Assembly (NCBI GenBank): GCA_023897205.1
Contig: JAHWDD010000003.1
Location: 6,823,665 to 6,887,664, forward strand
Direction: 5' to 3'
Source: Exophiala sp. HKRS030
Lineage: Eukaryota; Ascomycota; Eurotiomycetes; Chaetothyriales; Herpotrichiellaceae
Length of the DNA stretch: 64,000 bases
Below the pieces are notes generated by a model that saw only the letters and a program-made list of their open reading frames with translations, was not told the DNA's origin and did not search any database. A program made the position numbers and the translations under genes. Below are positions 44,460 to 53,704 of the stretch, one piece after another (position 1 is the first letter of the stretch; the number at the start of each line of letters is the position of its first letter).

Positions 44460-44856
44460 TCAAAAGTATTAAAAAGTTCGGGATTGGGACCTGAAGTCTC
44501 AGGATGCAAGTGATCCAGAGTTGGGGGCGACGGTCTTGTCTATCTTGTTGCACTGTCAGTGCACTGAACTTGGCATGATTGAGTTATGCTTCTAGATGAG
44601 CTGAAAATACAACTATGCTTGTCTTGCCATTTATTTTTCTGGGACGTATATCTAATGCTTGCATTCACGTATTCCGTCCAGACATTGCCTGGGCCGAACG
44701 CTCGAGGGGAATCCCATCACGTGATTATGATGCTGTATGAGGCATCTTAGCCGAGTCCAGGGACGAGAACGAAGCCCGGAACCTTCAAACATCACTTTGA
44801 GAAAAGCTGTACCGACCAACTCTCCCCTCCACCACAACCACCACCACACCGCCAAA
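44460..44856. other. Intergenic: NAC-alpha 3' end and ATP7 promoter
   Basis: About 400 bases between two genes in the same direction. The last 80 bases before ATP7 are C- and A-rich (CCACCAC runs). Nothing else seen. Confidence 0.55.
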
Positions 44857-45585
44857 ATGGCCGCTTCAGTAAGTCCCGAAGCTCTTGCAATGTCTGATCT
44901 AGCTCCAGACCATGCGAAATCGACCTCTCGACCCCCCTCTCTTTCGGAGTGAATCACTGACGATTGTTTCTTCTCCGTCATCTTAGTCCCGCGCAGTTTC
45001 CAAGCTCGACTGGAGCAAGGTCGGCACCCAACTCGGCCTCCGAGGCAGCACGGCGACGGCCCTGGCCAACTTCAAGAAGCGAAACGACGACGCCCGACGC
45101 CGGGTGCAGGTCTTGTCGGAGCAACCCACGACGGTCGACTTCGGCCACTACCGCAGCGTGCTCGCGAACACGGCCGTCATCGACGAGATCGAGCAGCACT
45201 TCAAGTCGTTCCAGCCCAAAACCTACGACGTGAGCAAGCAGATCAAGGCCATCGAGAGCTTCGAGCAGGTCGCCATCAAGAACGCCGAGGAGACAAAGTC
45301 CAAGGTCGAGGTTGAGCTGAAGAGCCTGGAGAAGGCCCTGAACGACATCGAGGGCGCGAGACCCTGGGAGGAGCTCACCGTCGACGAGATCACCGCCGCC
45401 GCCCCCGAAATCGACGAGTACACGGCCCGTTTGGTCAAGAAGGGACGATGGATGCCTCCTGGATACTTGGTACGTCTTCTTCTTGTGATCGGAAATGGGG
45501 GATGGCATCCCCTCGCAAAGATACCGTTGCTAACGACCCTTCTTGGTTTTTACAGGAGAAATTCCCCAACTTGTCGGTGCTGTAA
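44857..45585 (+). CDS. ATP7: ATP synthase subunit d, mitochondrial
   Basis: Three exons: 44857..44868 (12 bases, MAAS), 44987..45469 and 45556..45585, giving 174 aa, close to the 174-aa yeast protein. Subunit d is part of the peripheral stalk of the F1Fo ATP synthase and holds F1 against rotation. The protein reads [40 protein letters not shown], then [20 protein letters not shown], a long helical region ([20 protein letters not shown]) and [20 protein letters not shown], ending [18 protein letters not shown]. The last intron is placed so that the family's C-terminus is restored. Identification is secure. Confidence 0.95.
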
Positions 45586-46071
45586 GAAGAAGTGGTTTCC
45601 TTTCCAAATGCTATGTCAAACAAAGAAGAAGAAAAAGATGGCGTGCGGTAGCAAGGGCTTTTCGACCAGCAAGAAAACCCCTCATCTTTCAATCCTCATG
45701 GACTTGGGACTTGGGGAATTTGTGTATAGTGATTTAGATCCGACAAGAATTGTTCCAAAAACAAAACACATTCTACACTGGCATTGCCATCGCACCTACA
45801 CTTGCCTTATTTCGTGCCTGCAGACTTCATCTCTCGTTTCGATTCAGACAGTGCTTCGACTTGGAGTAGGAAGGACACCACATGGTGACAGAGCAAAGCT
45901 AGGTTGTATTGCGTGCTACAGAAGTGAACTGGCACCGAAACCCCACTGTACGAGTACATGATTTCTTTTGCCTTGAACATCAAACACTTTCCCCTTCTAT
46001 GATTCCATGTTCTCCCAACAAATACCCTACATTTTCTTTCTCCTTGCTTTCTTTTTGAAAGCTCTGTAAAC
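45586..46071. other. Convergent intergenic region between ATP7 and the laccase gene
   Basis: About 490 bases holding both 3' UTRs. The plus frame that continues past the ATP7 intron donor into this area is not supported, because the spliced reading restores the family end. Nothing else seen. Confidence 0.55.
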
Positions 46072-47904
46072 TTACAAACCAGAGTCTTCCTGTTGGTATT
46101 GCGCGGTAGCATAGTACTTGTTCCAGCTGGTGCACTCGTTGTGCCAGTCTTGTCCGATGGGCAACTTGCTACGGATGTAATCGGGCTGTTCCAGGAATTG
46201 GGCGCCAAAACCCAGACTGACGTGGAAGGCGATGTGACAGTGCATCAGCCAGGCGCCCGGATTGTCGGTGATGAAGGCGAGGACGAGGTAGCCGTTCGCC
46301 GGCAACATGGCCACGTCGCGCCTCGGCGGGTTCTTGTAGTTGAGGGTTTGGGAGTTGTTGTAGACGCCCGAGTCGGCGCCGAGGACGTAAAAGTCGTGGC
46401 CGTGCAGGTGGATCGGGTGCGGCTGGGGAGGGGCCTGGGTCTGCAGGGCCTGGATGACCCAGTAGCTCCAGGTGTTGGCGTTGGGCAGGCTGATCAGGTT
46501 CATGCTGGCCGGGAAGTTGGTGTTGTTGTCGAGCACGTACTGCAGCGTGGGGTCGCCCCAGGGGACGTTGATGGCGTTGAAGTTCAGGTTCCACTGGACC
46601 TGCGTCTGCTGGGCGGCGTCTTGAACGATGGCGAAGCCGACGTCGAGGTGCGAGGACTGCGGGATGGTGTAGTTGTCCGGCACGTCGAGCTTGACGTACG
46701 GGACGAGGCTCTTGTTCGGGTCGTTGCAGTCGGGGGCACCGGGGGGTGCGTTGGAACGTGTGGCGTTGGGGGGTGTCGTCGACGTGGCGCCGGCATAACT
46801 GAAAATGGCGAGGGCGTTCTTGTTCAGGTTGTTGCTGCAACCGGCTTGGGGAACGACGTGGAACCAGTAGCTGTCGACGGGCTGGTTAGCCTCGATGATA
46901 ACGTCGTAGCGCTGGCCGATTGCCAGAAACAGCCAATTCGTGACGAACGGCTTGATGGGGACAAAGTCTGCAGTCACCACCGTGAAGCTGTGTCCGTCGA
47001 GGCCGACTTTGAAGTTGTCGTTTGTCGAAGTGTTGATGAGGCGGAGTTTGTACTTTTTGCCTTTGGTCAGGGTAGTGCGGCTGTACTTACCGACCGTGCC
47101 ATTGACCTTGACGTTGGTGCCGTTGATGAGGATGTTGTCGCCCGGGGGTGGGCCACGGATGACGGCATGCTGGACGAGCGGCGCAATCTCGAAAGCAGGT
47201 CGGTAATACCAATCGGTGATTGGGAAGGCGCCGAGATCGACGTCGTAGTTCGATGTGGTAGGACCATCGATGATGATGGTACCGACTACACCGTCCGAGT
47301 ACTGGTCGGAATAGTGACTATGAAACCATGTCGTGCCGAACTGTGTGCACAAAAAGGTGTATGTGCGAGTTTGTCCTGGCGCAAGAGGACACTCGGTTAC
47401 ACCATTGGTGCCGTCCATCTGGTTAGAGTACCACTGTCGTACGCCGTGCCAGTGGATGCTGGTGCCGTTGGTGGTGAGGCTGTTCTTCACCCTGATCTGC
47501 AAGGTGTCACCCCATTTTGCCCGGATCGTTGGCCCAGGATATTGGTTGTTGATCGCGTAGACGATCCTGGGGACCCCATCGGGGGACATGGTAGTGTTTG
47601 TGATCTCGAGATCATAATACTCAGTGTGGCGAGTATTCGGCCATGTACTGTCGTAGTTGGTGGCGATGCTGAAACCATTCCCCCAGCATTGACGGGTGAA
47701 CGGCCCATTCGTGCATTGAGCGTCAGCTTTCTTGGTAGTCGTAGCTGAGCTACTACTACTTGTTGATGCCTGCCTGGGACCAAGATCACGCGGGGAGAGT
47801 TGAACAAGTTCAGCAGTTGGGATAAAGGCAGCAAGAGAGTGGCAGAACAAAAATGAAGAGAGTGACAGAAAGAGAAACATAGCGAGTGACTTGGTCGGAG
47901 CCAT
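46072..47904 (-). CDS. Secreted laccase (ascomycete multicopper oxidase)
   Basis: A single-exon gene of 610 aa. Laccases oxidise phenols with four copper ions and reduce oxygen to water; roles include melanin formation, lignin or phenol turnover and detoxification. Residues 1-25 form a signal peptide (SLAMFLFLSLSSFLFCHSLA), and a Ser/Thr-rich propeptide follows. All four copper motifs are present: HWHG (151-154), HSH (195-197), HPIHLHGH (496-503) and HCHIAFH (555-561). The axial position ten residues after the copper Cys is Phe566. The C-terminus DSGL (607-610) is the plug typical of ascomycete laccases. Many N-glycosylation sites are visible. The ATG at 47904 gives the natural signal peptide. 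The opposite strand is also open for 551 codons, a by-product of GC-rich codons. Identification is secure, natural substrate unknown. Confidence 0.95.
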   Translation of the reverse strand: MAPTKSLAMFLFLSLSSFLFCHSLAAFIPTAELVQLSPRDLGPRQASTSSSSSATTTKKADAQCTNGPFTRQCWGNGFSIATNYDSTWPNTRHTEYYDLEITNTTMSPDGVPRIVYAINNQYPGPTIRAKWGDTLQIRVKNSLTTNGTSIHWHGVRQWYSNQMDGTNGVTECPLAPGQTRTYTFLCTQFGTTWFHSHYSDQYSDGVVGTIIIDGPTTSNYDVDLGAFPITDWYYRPAFEIAPLVQHAVIRGPPPGDNILINGTNVKVNGTVGKYSRTTLTKGKKYKLRLINTSTNDNFKVGLDGHSFTVVTADFVPIKPFVTNWLFLAIGQRYDVIIEANQPVDSYWFHVVPQAGCSNNLNKNALAIFSYAGATSTTPPNATRSNAPPGAPDCNDPNKSLVPYVKLDVPDNYTIPQSSHLDVGFAIVQDAAQQTQVQWNLNFNAINVPWGDPTLQYVLDNNTNFPASMNLISLPNANTWSYWVIQALQTQAPPQPHPIHLHGHDFYVLGADSGVYNNSQTLNYKNPPRRDVAMLPANGYLVLAFITDNPGAWLMHCHIAFHVSLGFGAQFLEQPDYIRSKLPIGQDWHNECTSWNKYYATAQYQQEDSGL

Positions 47905-49083
47905 TATGTGCTGGGAAAGAGAGACAATCAAGAGAAGGTTTTGGTCACATCACGACCCTTTCGACAGGAAACTCGCCTTGATATCATTCTGAGCACCACC
48001 CAGTCTAGACTTGCATCTCGACTGATATGTAAGGGGGCAAATTTGCCATGCCCTGCTCGCGTGGTACACGTACTTTAGGATGTCTCACAGCCTCGTTTCT
48101 GGGTGCATCACGCCGTCATACAACTAAGGGATGAATATGTTTCTCAAAATGATGACAAGGGATTATCATCGAGTCGTTGAAGTCTTTGCCGGCGAAAACG
48201 AAATGGTGGCGATGGAAGGGTAGGAAGTGGCCGAGACAGGACACTCGTGGCAATTTCCTTTGCTGCATTCTTGGCGGGCTTCATCTGAAATACGGCGGTA
48301 AATATTGAGACTGTTCCTAGAGGCATATCCGGGTTGATGCATGGCATGGTGGTCGAGAAGGCGAAGAAGACACGACCAGGGATGGTTTGATGTCGCTCAA
48401 AATATTGAGTCCCATCTTGGCGAGTATTGGACAACAGTACAATAGCCCCTTACAATGGCCATTGTTGCTGATTCTCCCCTTCCCATCCCCAGTTGTGTTT
48501 GCGATATTGGACGACTCCGCCTTGCATCTCCTTGCCTTGTGTAATCCAGTCGTCTGGATCCCTTGTAGTGGCCCTTGGACTGGCCCTTGGATTGACAACT
48601 TGTCGGTATTCACACCTTGTTACTCAAATGCCAACCTCCACCTCTTTGCTCTCGACCCGCCACGGTCAGTTACACAGCTTTGACATTTGCTTCCAGGAAA
48701 TCAAGATGCAGCGAACATTGCAAGGTAAGGATTGCGATGCTCTTGGTCAAATGCGCTCTCTGGGACCGAGAGAAATTGCGACTGCCGCCTTCGCCTGAGA
48801 CAAACCCATCCACCACAGCTGGAAGTTGCTCCTTGCATTCTCTGCTTGCGATCACACCGCCATGTGCTTTCATGTCTCGGTACCCTCGGCCAGGTGGCTT
48901 TCATCCTTGTCTTACCTGGTTTCATCAGGGTATTGACATCTGCTCCATGGCGCAGGTAAGGGCATTACGGAAGTGACAAGGTCGAGACCTTGGGTTGGTG
49001 TCCGGCCGATTTTGATATATGTTGTCCATGTCACCCACAACTTGTAATATCTCCCCAACACTCTTTCATGTCCAACTGACAAC
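47905..49083. promoter_or_regulatory. Divergent intergenic region between the laccase and the Thr-rich protein gene
   Basis: About 1.2 kb holding both promoters. Overlapping frames near 48387-48976 on both strands lack family features and splice sense. No specific regulatory site assigned. Confidence 0.5.
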
Positions 49084-50493
49084 ATGCATTCCTTTGTCCC
49101 TTCTGCTTTAATTGTTTTGACGGTGTTGCGAGGAGCTGTTGCAGAATGCTATTCGTATGGAGTTGACTATGTTGATGGAGGAGGGCCCTATTGCATCAAT
49201 ACCACCTCTACAGACTTTTTCTCGTTCTTGTCAGATTTCGAAGGTAAGTCTAGTGACTTTCGATATACCCAATCATGCTGATCGCAACGAGGCTGCCAAC
49301 CAAGTGACAGTCAGGGAGACATCACCCCGATTCTCATCGATCCTAATGGAGATGAGTACTTCTGTTCCGATGTTCCAACAATGCCAGATGATGTTGATAT
49401 GAAATCCACTTGGTATGAGCTATCTTTTGAAGTCCTTCTATGCTGGCACTGACACAAGTAGCAACGTGGCTGGCAACCAGGTCACCAAGAACAATATGTT
49501 TTCTGGAAACTGGATGGTGGTCATGGAAGGACTGACCTTTGCTTGGATGCGTACCTTTCAGATCGTTGCCGGCCCGCCCGTCACTATCACATCGACACCC
49601 ACTGCCACATATACTGTCACGAATACCCCATCAGCCACTGTTACAACCACTAGCACCAGCGTATCCTTGATAACATTGTCAGCGTCAACTGTTACAGTAC
49701 CGTCCAGCACCTCAGTGAGAACAATCACGACCACACCAAAACAAGTGACCGTTTACTCGACGTCAACATCAACACGTACTCGTACGTCGAGAACATGGTC
49801 GTCGACAGTCACTACTACCACGATCACTGTCTCGTGTCAGCCACAAGTTGCAAAGAGGGACCCGAGTTGCACGATTCGCCCGACCAAGGCAACCCTTGCG
49901 GCTGCATCCAATACAAGTTACCCTGCTCCTCGGGGACGCTTCTTCCGTGGCGCCCCACGACGAGATAGGCCCAAATGGAGTCGTGCAATGGTTGAGCCAA
50001 GGGATAATTCGCTCTTTGAGCGTGGAGCAGGCAAGTGATTTGTGGAGCACCTCCCATGAGTTTTCTAACTACTTTCAGATGTCTGCACAACAACGATTCT
50101 CCAGACGACTAATGTGATATCTTCATATGTGACGGTGACTGCTCCAACAAGCACCGAATTCATTACAAACACTGTGACATCAAGCTCCACTATGTAAGTG
50201 AAACTTCTGGGGCCAAGATATCGTATGGTACTGACATTGGTAGCACACCCGCCGCGGTGACCGCCTACGCTGGTATCATCAGGACCACGATTACTGTCAC
50301 TGCACCGACGCCGACTCGTACCCGAACAAGCAGAGTCTATGTGACAACCTGGACCACTAGTACCGTTGTGGCTACGTATGTAATTCGCGAAGATGCTGAT
50401 GAACGTCGTGAGCTAACCAAAACCAGGATTACATCCACTGTGAAGACAACTCCTTCAGGAATGGTATGTGCGACGAAGCCTGGAGGCTGGTAA
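49084..50493 (+). CDS. Secreted Thr/Ser-rich protein with a Cys-containing head
   Basis: Six exons by my reading: 49084..49243, 49292..49412, 49462..50030, 50079..50193, 50244..50375 and 50427..50493, giving 387 aa. Residues 1-20 are a signal peptide (MHSFVPSALIVLTVLRGAVA), and the mature part starts ECYSYGVDYVDGGGPYCI. A Cys-bearing region follows, with EGCQPSDSQGDITPILIDPN, DEYFCSDVPTMP and NMFSGNWMVV. After residue about 160 it is dominated by Thr, Ser and Val in short repeats (TVTNTPSATVTTTSTSVSL), likely O-glycosylated. A basic stretch near 265-283 (RGRFFRGAPRRDRPK) could be a protease site. Such proteins recur in fungal secretomes with no known role. The fourth intron is GC-AG. The last exon may continue instead at a GTATGT after GGA ATG, so the C-terminus is uncertain. 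Confidence 0.7.
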
Positions 50494-51353
50494 TAGCATC
50501 GAAGAGATCGAGATCGTTGTCGGACGCGAGGACACTATTAGGAGAGCTCTATCATTGTCTTGGTCAGAGGTGGATTTTGACGAACGGAAAAGCATTTAAT
50601 CTCGAGCGACGCCTCGTACTCCGTAGTTGCGAGTGACTTGTTCTTTCCCCACTGTCTCTAGCTATGAGGGCTACCTGAGCCAGGATCGATCGACTGAAGT
50701 AGATCTCGTGAATGGACCATAATGTTTGCTCTGGAATGCAAGGTTGTTCTTGTATGGAGTGCTCATAGCATTTTATGTTTCCCGACACGAGGCAAGGCTG
50801 TGCTAGAGCCTCGTGTTTGAGAGCGTCGCAGCAGAGTGGCCAATCGGAACGCACGTTTGCTATATTTGTGGGTAAAGTGGCCGTTCAAGGCCCCGACGGG
50901 TCAATTGTTCCTCCGATGAGGTGCCCAAACATCTCCATGCTAACACTCGATCTATCCGTCCTCACACTACTCTGACTCTTCAATCCAACCATCGACGCGG
51001 GCCTTGACGCTGGGAATGGCGCTCTCAATGTCAAACAATTGTCCCGTCGCTGTAAATGCTGACTTCAAAATAGATTCGATCGACGAGAATGGAGAGGTAT
51101 CGTACGCACGAAAACAAAAGAGCGTAGGTCTCAATGTGTATAAAAGGGTCGGTGGCTAACGTGTTTGACGGGTCGAGGAGGAACACAATAACATCAACCA
51201 GATCGACATTGGAATTCATTTTCCTCAACCACAAGATAGCGAGTACGACGATTGACTCTAGTTTTATTCATTGAGATTGGTGTTTTCGAAATCAAGAGAG
51301 ATATCTATACCCATATCCTCCTTTCCTCCATCGAGTTGTTTTATTTCCTCAAC
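50494..51353. other. Intergenic between the Thr-rich protein gene and the NmrA-like gene
   Basis: About 860 bases, with TACTCCGTA at 50618. A minus-strand 67-codon frame at 51031..51234 and a possible downstream reading ending in WIEESE near 50973 could be pieces of a small gene, but I found no splice that joins them in phase. No gene is called. Confidence 0.5.
50618..50626 (-). repeat. Dispersed 9-mer TACGGAGTA, copy 6
   Basis: Exact match (TACTCCGTA on plus), 125 bases after the Thr-rich protein stop. Confidence 0.6.
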
Positions 51354-52190
51354 ATGACTTCCACAAGCACGACTCGCACCGTGGCCTTCTTCGGTGCCAC
51401 GGGAGGCGTCGCCAACGCCATTCTAGTCCACACCTTGCTCTCGGGACACCGCGCGGTAGCGCTCGCGCGCACCCCGTCGAAACTCCGCGACCAACTCACG
51501 TCTCAAGGTCTCGACGCGGCGACGATCGACGGCAACCTCACCATTGTCCCAGGAAATGCCCTCGACGTGGCCAGCGTCAAGAAGACTCTCCTGGCATCAT
51601 CACCCTCCGCTGACGGTGGTGACGACTTTCCCACGCACATCGTCACCGGCCTGGGCGGTACGCCCAGCCTCACCTTCGACTGGTGTCATCCTGGACACAT
51701 CGCGACACTCGACAATCCCACGATCTGTGAGACGGCCGCCAAGACGCTCGTGACGGCTCTGCGCGAAATCCACGCCGAGAGATCTCTACGGACGTCTCAG
51801 AAACCGCTCTTGGTCTTCGTCAGCACCACGGGAATCAGTAGAGGGGTCGAGGATGTCCCCTTTGCCATGCGCTTCTTCTACCACCAGGCATTGGCGATCC
51901 CGCACGTCGACAAGAGGAAGATGGAAGACGTGTACCGCGGCGAAATGGAAAAGGGTGAGGGTGAGGGCGTGTTTCGAAACGTCGTGGGCATCAGGCCGAC
52001 ACTCTTGAGTGGGAGCGTCGATTACAAGGACGCCAAGGGCCTCGAGGGATTGAAAGTCGGCACCGAGAGTAAGCCGGCTCTGGGGTTCAACGTGAAGCGT
52101 GCAGACGTGGGACACTGGGTGTATGAGAATGTCATCAGTCCGAATGGGACGGGGAAGTGGGAGGGCGAGATGGTGTCGTTGACTAGCTAG
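51354..52190 (+). CDS. NAD(P)-binding Rossmann protein, NmrA-like
   Basis: A single-exon gene of 278 aa. The N-terminus has a beta-alpha-beta start, RTVAFFGATGGVANAILVHT (8-27), a glycine-rich dinucleotide-binding loop of the atypical short-chain dehydrogenase type, followed by ALARTPSKLRDQL, where an Arg after the second strand suggests NADP(H). Further Rossmann elements are LTIVPGNALDVASVKKTLL, HIVTGLGGTPSL and LLVFVSTTGISRGVED. There is no YxxxK active site, so it may be a redox sensor or an isomerase or reductase of the NAD(P)H-binding group. An upstream frame extension is not needed, as this ATG gives a normal family start. No partner gene is evident. Confidence 0.82.
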   Translation: MTSTSTTRTVAFFGATGGVANAILVHTLLSGHRAVALARTPSKLRDQLTSQGLDAATIDGNLTIVPGNALDVASVKKTLLASSPSADGGDDFPTHIVTGLGGTPSLTFDWCHPGHIATLDNPTICETAAKTLVTALREIHAERSLRTSQKPLLVFVSTTGISRGVEDVPFAMRFFYHQALAIPHVDKRKMEDVYRGEMEKGEGEGVFRNVVGIRPTLLSGSVDYKDAKGLEGLKVGTESKPALGFNVKRADVGHWVYENVISPNGTGKWEGEMVSLTS

Positions 52191-52550
52191 ATTGATATTC
52201 GAGATATATATTCGTAGATCCAGTACGGTTATAAGGCGCAACCGAAAAGATACCAGGAAGTTATAACTACATAGACATGATGGCAAACCAATTTTATTTA
52301 TTTCATGCAATATTCATTAAACTGCTAGCGCTGCCACTATTGTACTGTGCTGTTGAGGGTATCGATCATAATAGTACAAAATGTGTCCAACTTACGCGGC
52401 TTGCCAAAGCAACACGGCCGCTGTCATGGATTCTTCTGTGGGGTGTGCTCGCCATAAACAAAGCAAAACTCTCCTTTCTGCACCGAATATGTCAAGGTTC
52501 GCTCGGACTCTCTCTCACTCTCGACTTCACTTGTTGAGAGAGTCCACCGA
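52191..52550. other. Convergent intergenic region
   Basis: 360 bases between the stop codons of the NmrA-like gene and the small lipid-anchored protein gene. AT-rich 3' UTR-like sequence. Nothing else seen. Confidence 0.55.
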
Positions 52551-52813
52551 TCAAACTCTACTTGTCGTATGCGTCCTTGATCTATGGTGTCGTCGGGTAC
52601 GGCCGCAGGTGAGGCATGAGATGATGATGTCGAAGAGGGAAACAATGCCATTGACGATGGCGGTGATGATTGCACCGATGCCGTTAACGATTGCCATCAG
52701 CACTGAGCCGATTGTCCGGCAGATGGACTCGAACTGCAAAAGGCGGTCAGCATGTTGTGAGGTTGAGGCTGAAAGTGAGCAGTATGACTTACGCAAGAGA
52801 CGACAGCACCCAT
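52551..52813 (-). CDS. Small conserved fungal protein, likely myristoylated
   Basis: Two exons, 52793..52813 and 52551..52733, giving 67 aa. Exon 1 encodes only MGAVVSC; the intron (GTAAGT...TTTTGCAG, 59 nt) joins it to FESICRTIGSVLMAIVNGIG. The remainder is hydrophobic: AIITAIVNGIVSLFDIIISC, then LTCGRTRRHHRSRT and a short end. I recognise this layout, with a Met-Gly start, paired glycine-rich hydrophobic helices and a Cys-plus-basic tail, from uncharacterised small proteins in many filamentous fungi. Gly2 with Ser6 fits N-myristoylation, and Cys7 could be palmitoylated. A membrane-bound location is therefore inferred. Function unknown. A (GTT)n run lies in the 5' leader. Confidence 0.8.
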
Positions 52814-53704
52814 TGTGACTTGTCTATGTTTGGTGTAGGATTTCTTTTGATGTGTGTGTAATGTTGTTGTTGTTGTTGTTGTTTGTATGTGTATGTGTGC
52901 GTTGTTGAGTGAGAGACAACAACAGGAGGGTTGGTGGCTTCTATGTCGAGATGTATGTTCGGAGTGAGATTGTCTAGAATGTTCAAGGGCAACTTCGCTT
53001 AAGTACACATGAGTCAAGGAGGGAACGGGTTGGTGGCTGCCTCGTGTGTAACGCGGTCAACCAACTACATCATCCAAGCAGTGACTCTTGATTGCTTTGA
53101 CCTCATCTTTGTTTTCGATGAATCGGACTTTCTAAACTCGATACAATCTAGTGTCGGTGTTTCCCACGCATGGGAATGCTTTGCAGCCAATCCACATACG
53201 AATACGACTATCAATTTGCCTACGGATGACGTGGGAGGTTCCCATGTTCAATCTCATCAGCAATTGGATTTCTTCGATCCCCAGCCTGATCATCTGCATC
53301 GTGACCATCATCTCAATTTCTCGTCAAGCCATGGCACAATCCTGTCGTGGCGCCATCGACCAAAGAGGAAGTATTGAAGTCTAACACCACAGGGATCTCA
53401 CAACGGACCAGTCACGATACAGCACACCATCCCATTGCGGATTGAAGCCGTTGAAAAACAAGGAACTCGTGGAACGTCACCGAAAGCCAAACTACGTCAG
53501 GTGGGGGGATCCTTGTTCTGGGTGTCGCCGATCCTGCAAGCACGATTTCATAGCTGTGGCGTTGATCTTCCGGATAACAGCCCCGTCCAATCAACTCAGA
53601 ACCTCCATAGCCGCAATTCCGAGAAGCAAGAGTCGTTGCTGTGGCGGTGCAGTTTGTCGTTGCAGAAGAGAATCTGTTCCTCCACCAATGGGTGATAGAT
53701 CAAG
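52814..53704. promoter_or_regulatory. Divergent intergenic region between the small protein gene and the ALDH gene
   Basis: About 890 bases with a GTT microsatellite at 52863-52884 and GTATGT repeats after it. A 46-codon plus-strand frame at 53244..53384 encodes a hydrophobic peptide (see findings). Other frames here are not supported. Confidence 0.5.
52863..52884. repeat. (GTT)n microsatellite
   Basis: Seven trinucleotide units, about 50 bases upstream of the ATG of the small lipid-anchored protein gene, so probably in its 5' UTR or promoter. Confidence 0.8.

Noticed and set aside
46093..47748. 551-codon open frame antisense to the laccase
   Set aside because: The sense strand encodes all laccase motifs. 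The antisense frame arises from GC-rich third positions and its protein has no structure beyond Val/Asp/Gly repeats.
50970..51234. Possible small minus-strand gene (MNSNVDLVDVIVFLLDPSNT and a downstream piece ending WIEESE)
   Set aside because: The two pieces can be linked by GT...AG signals, but the phases do not join without a stop or another unseen exon. Transcript data would be needed.
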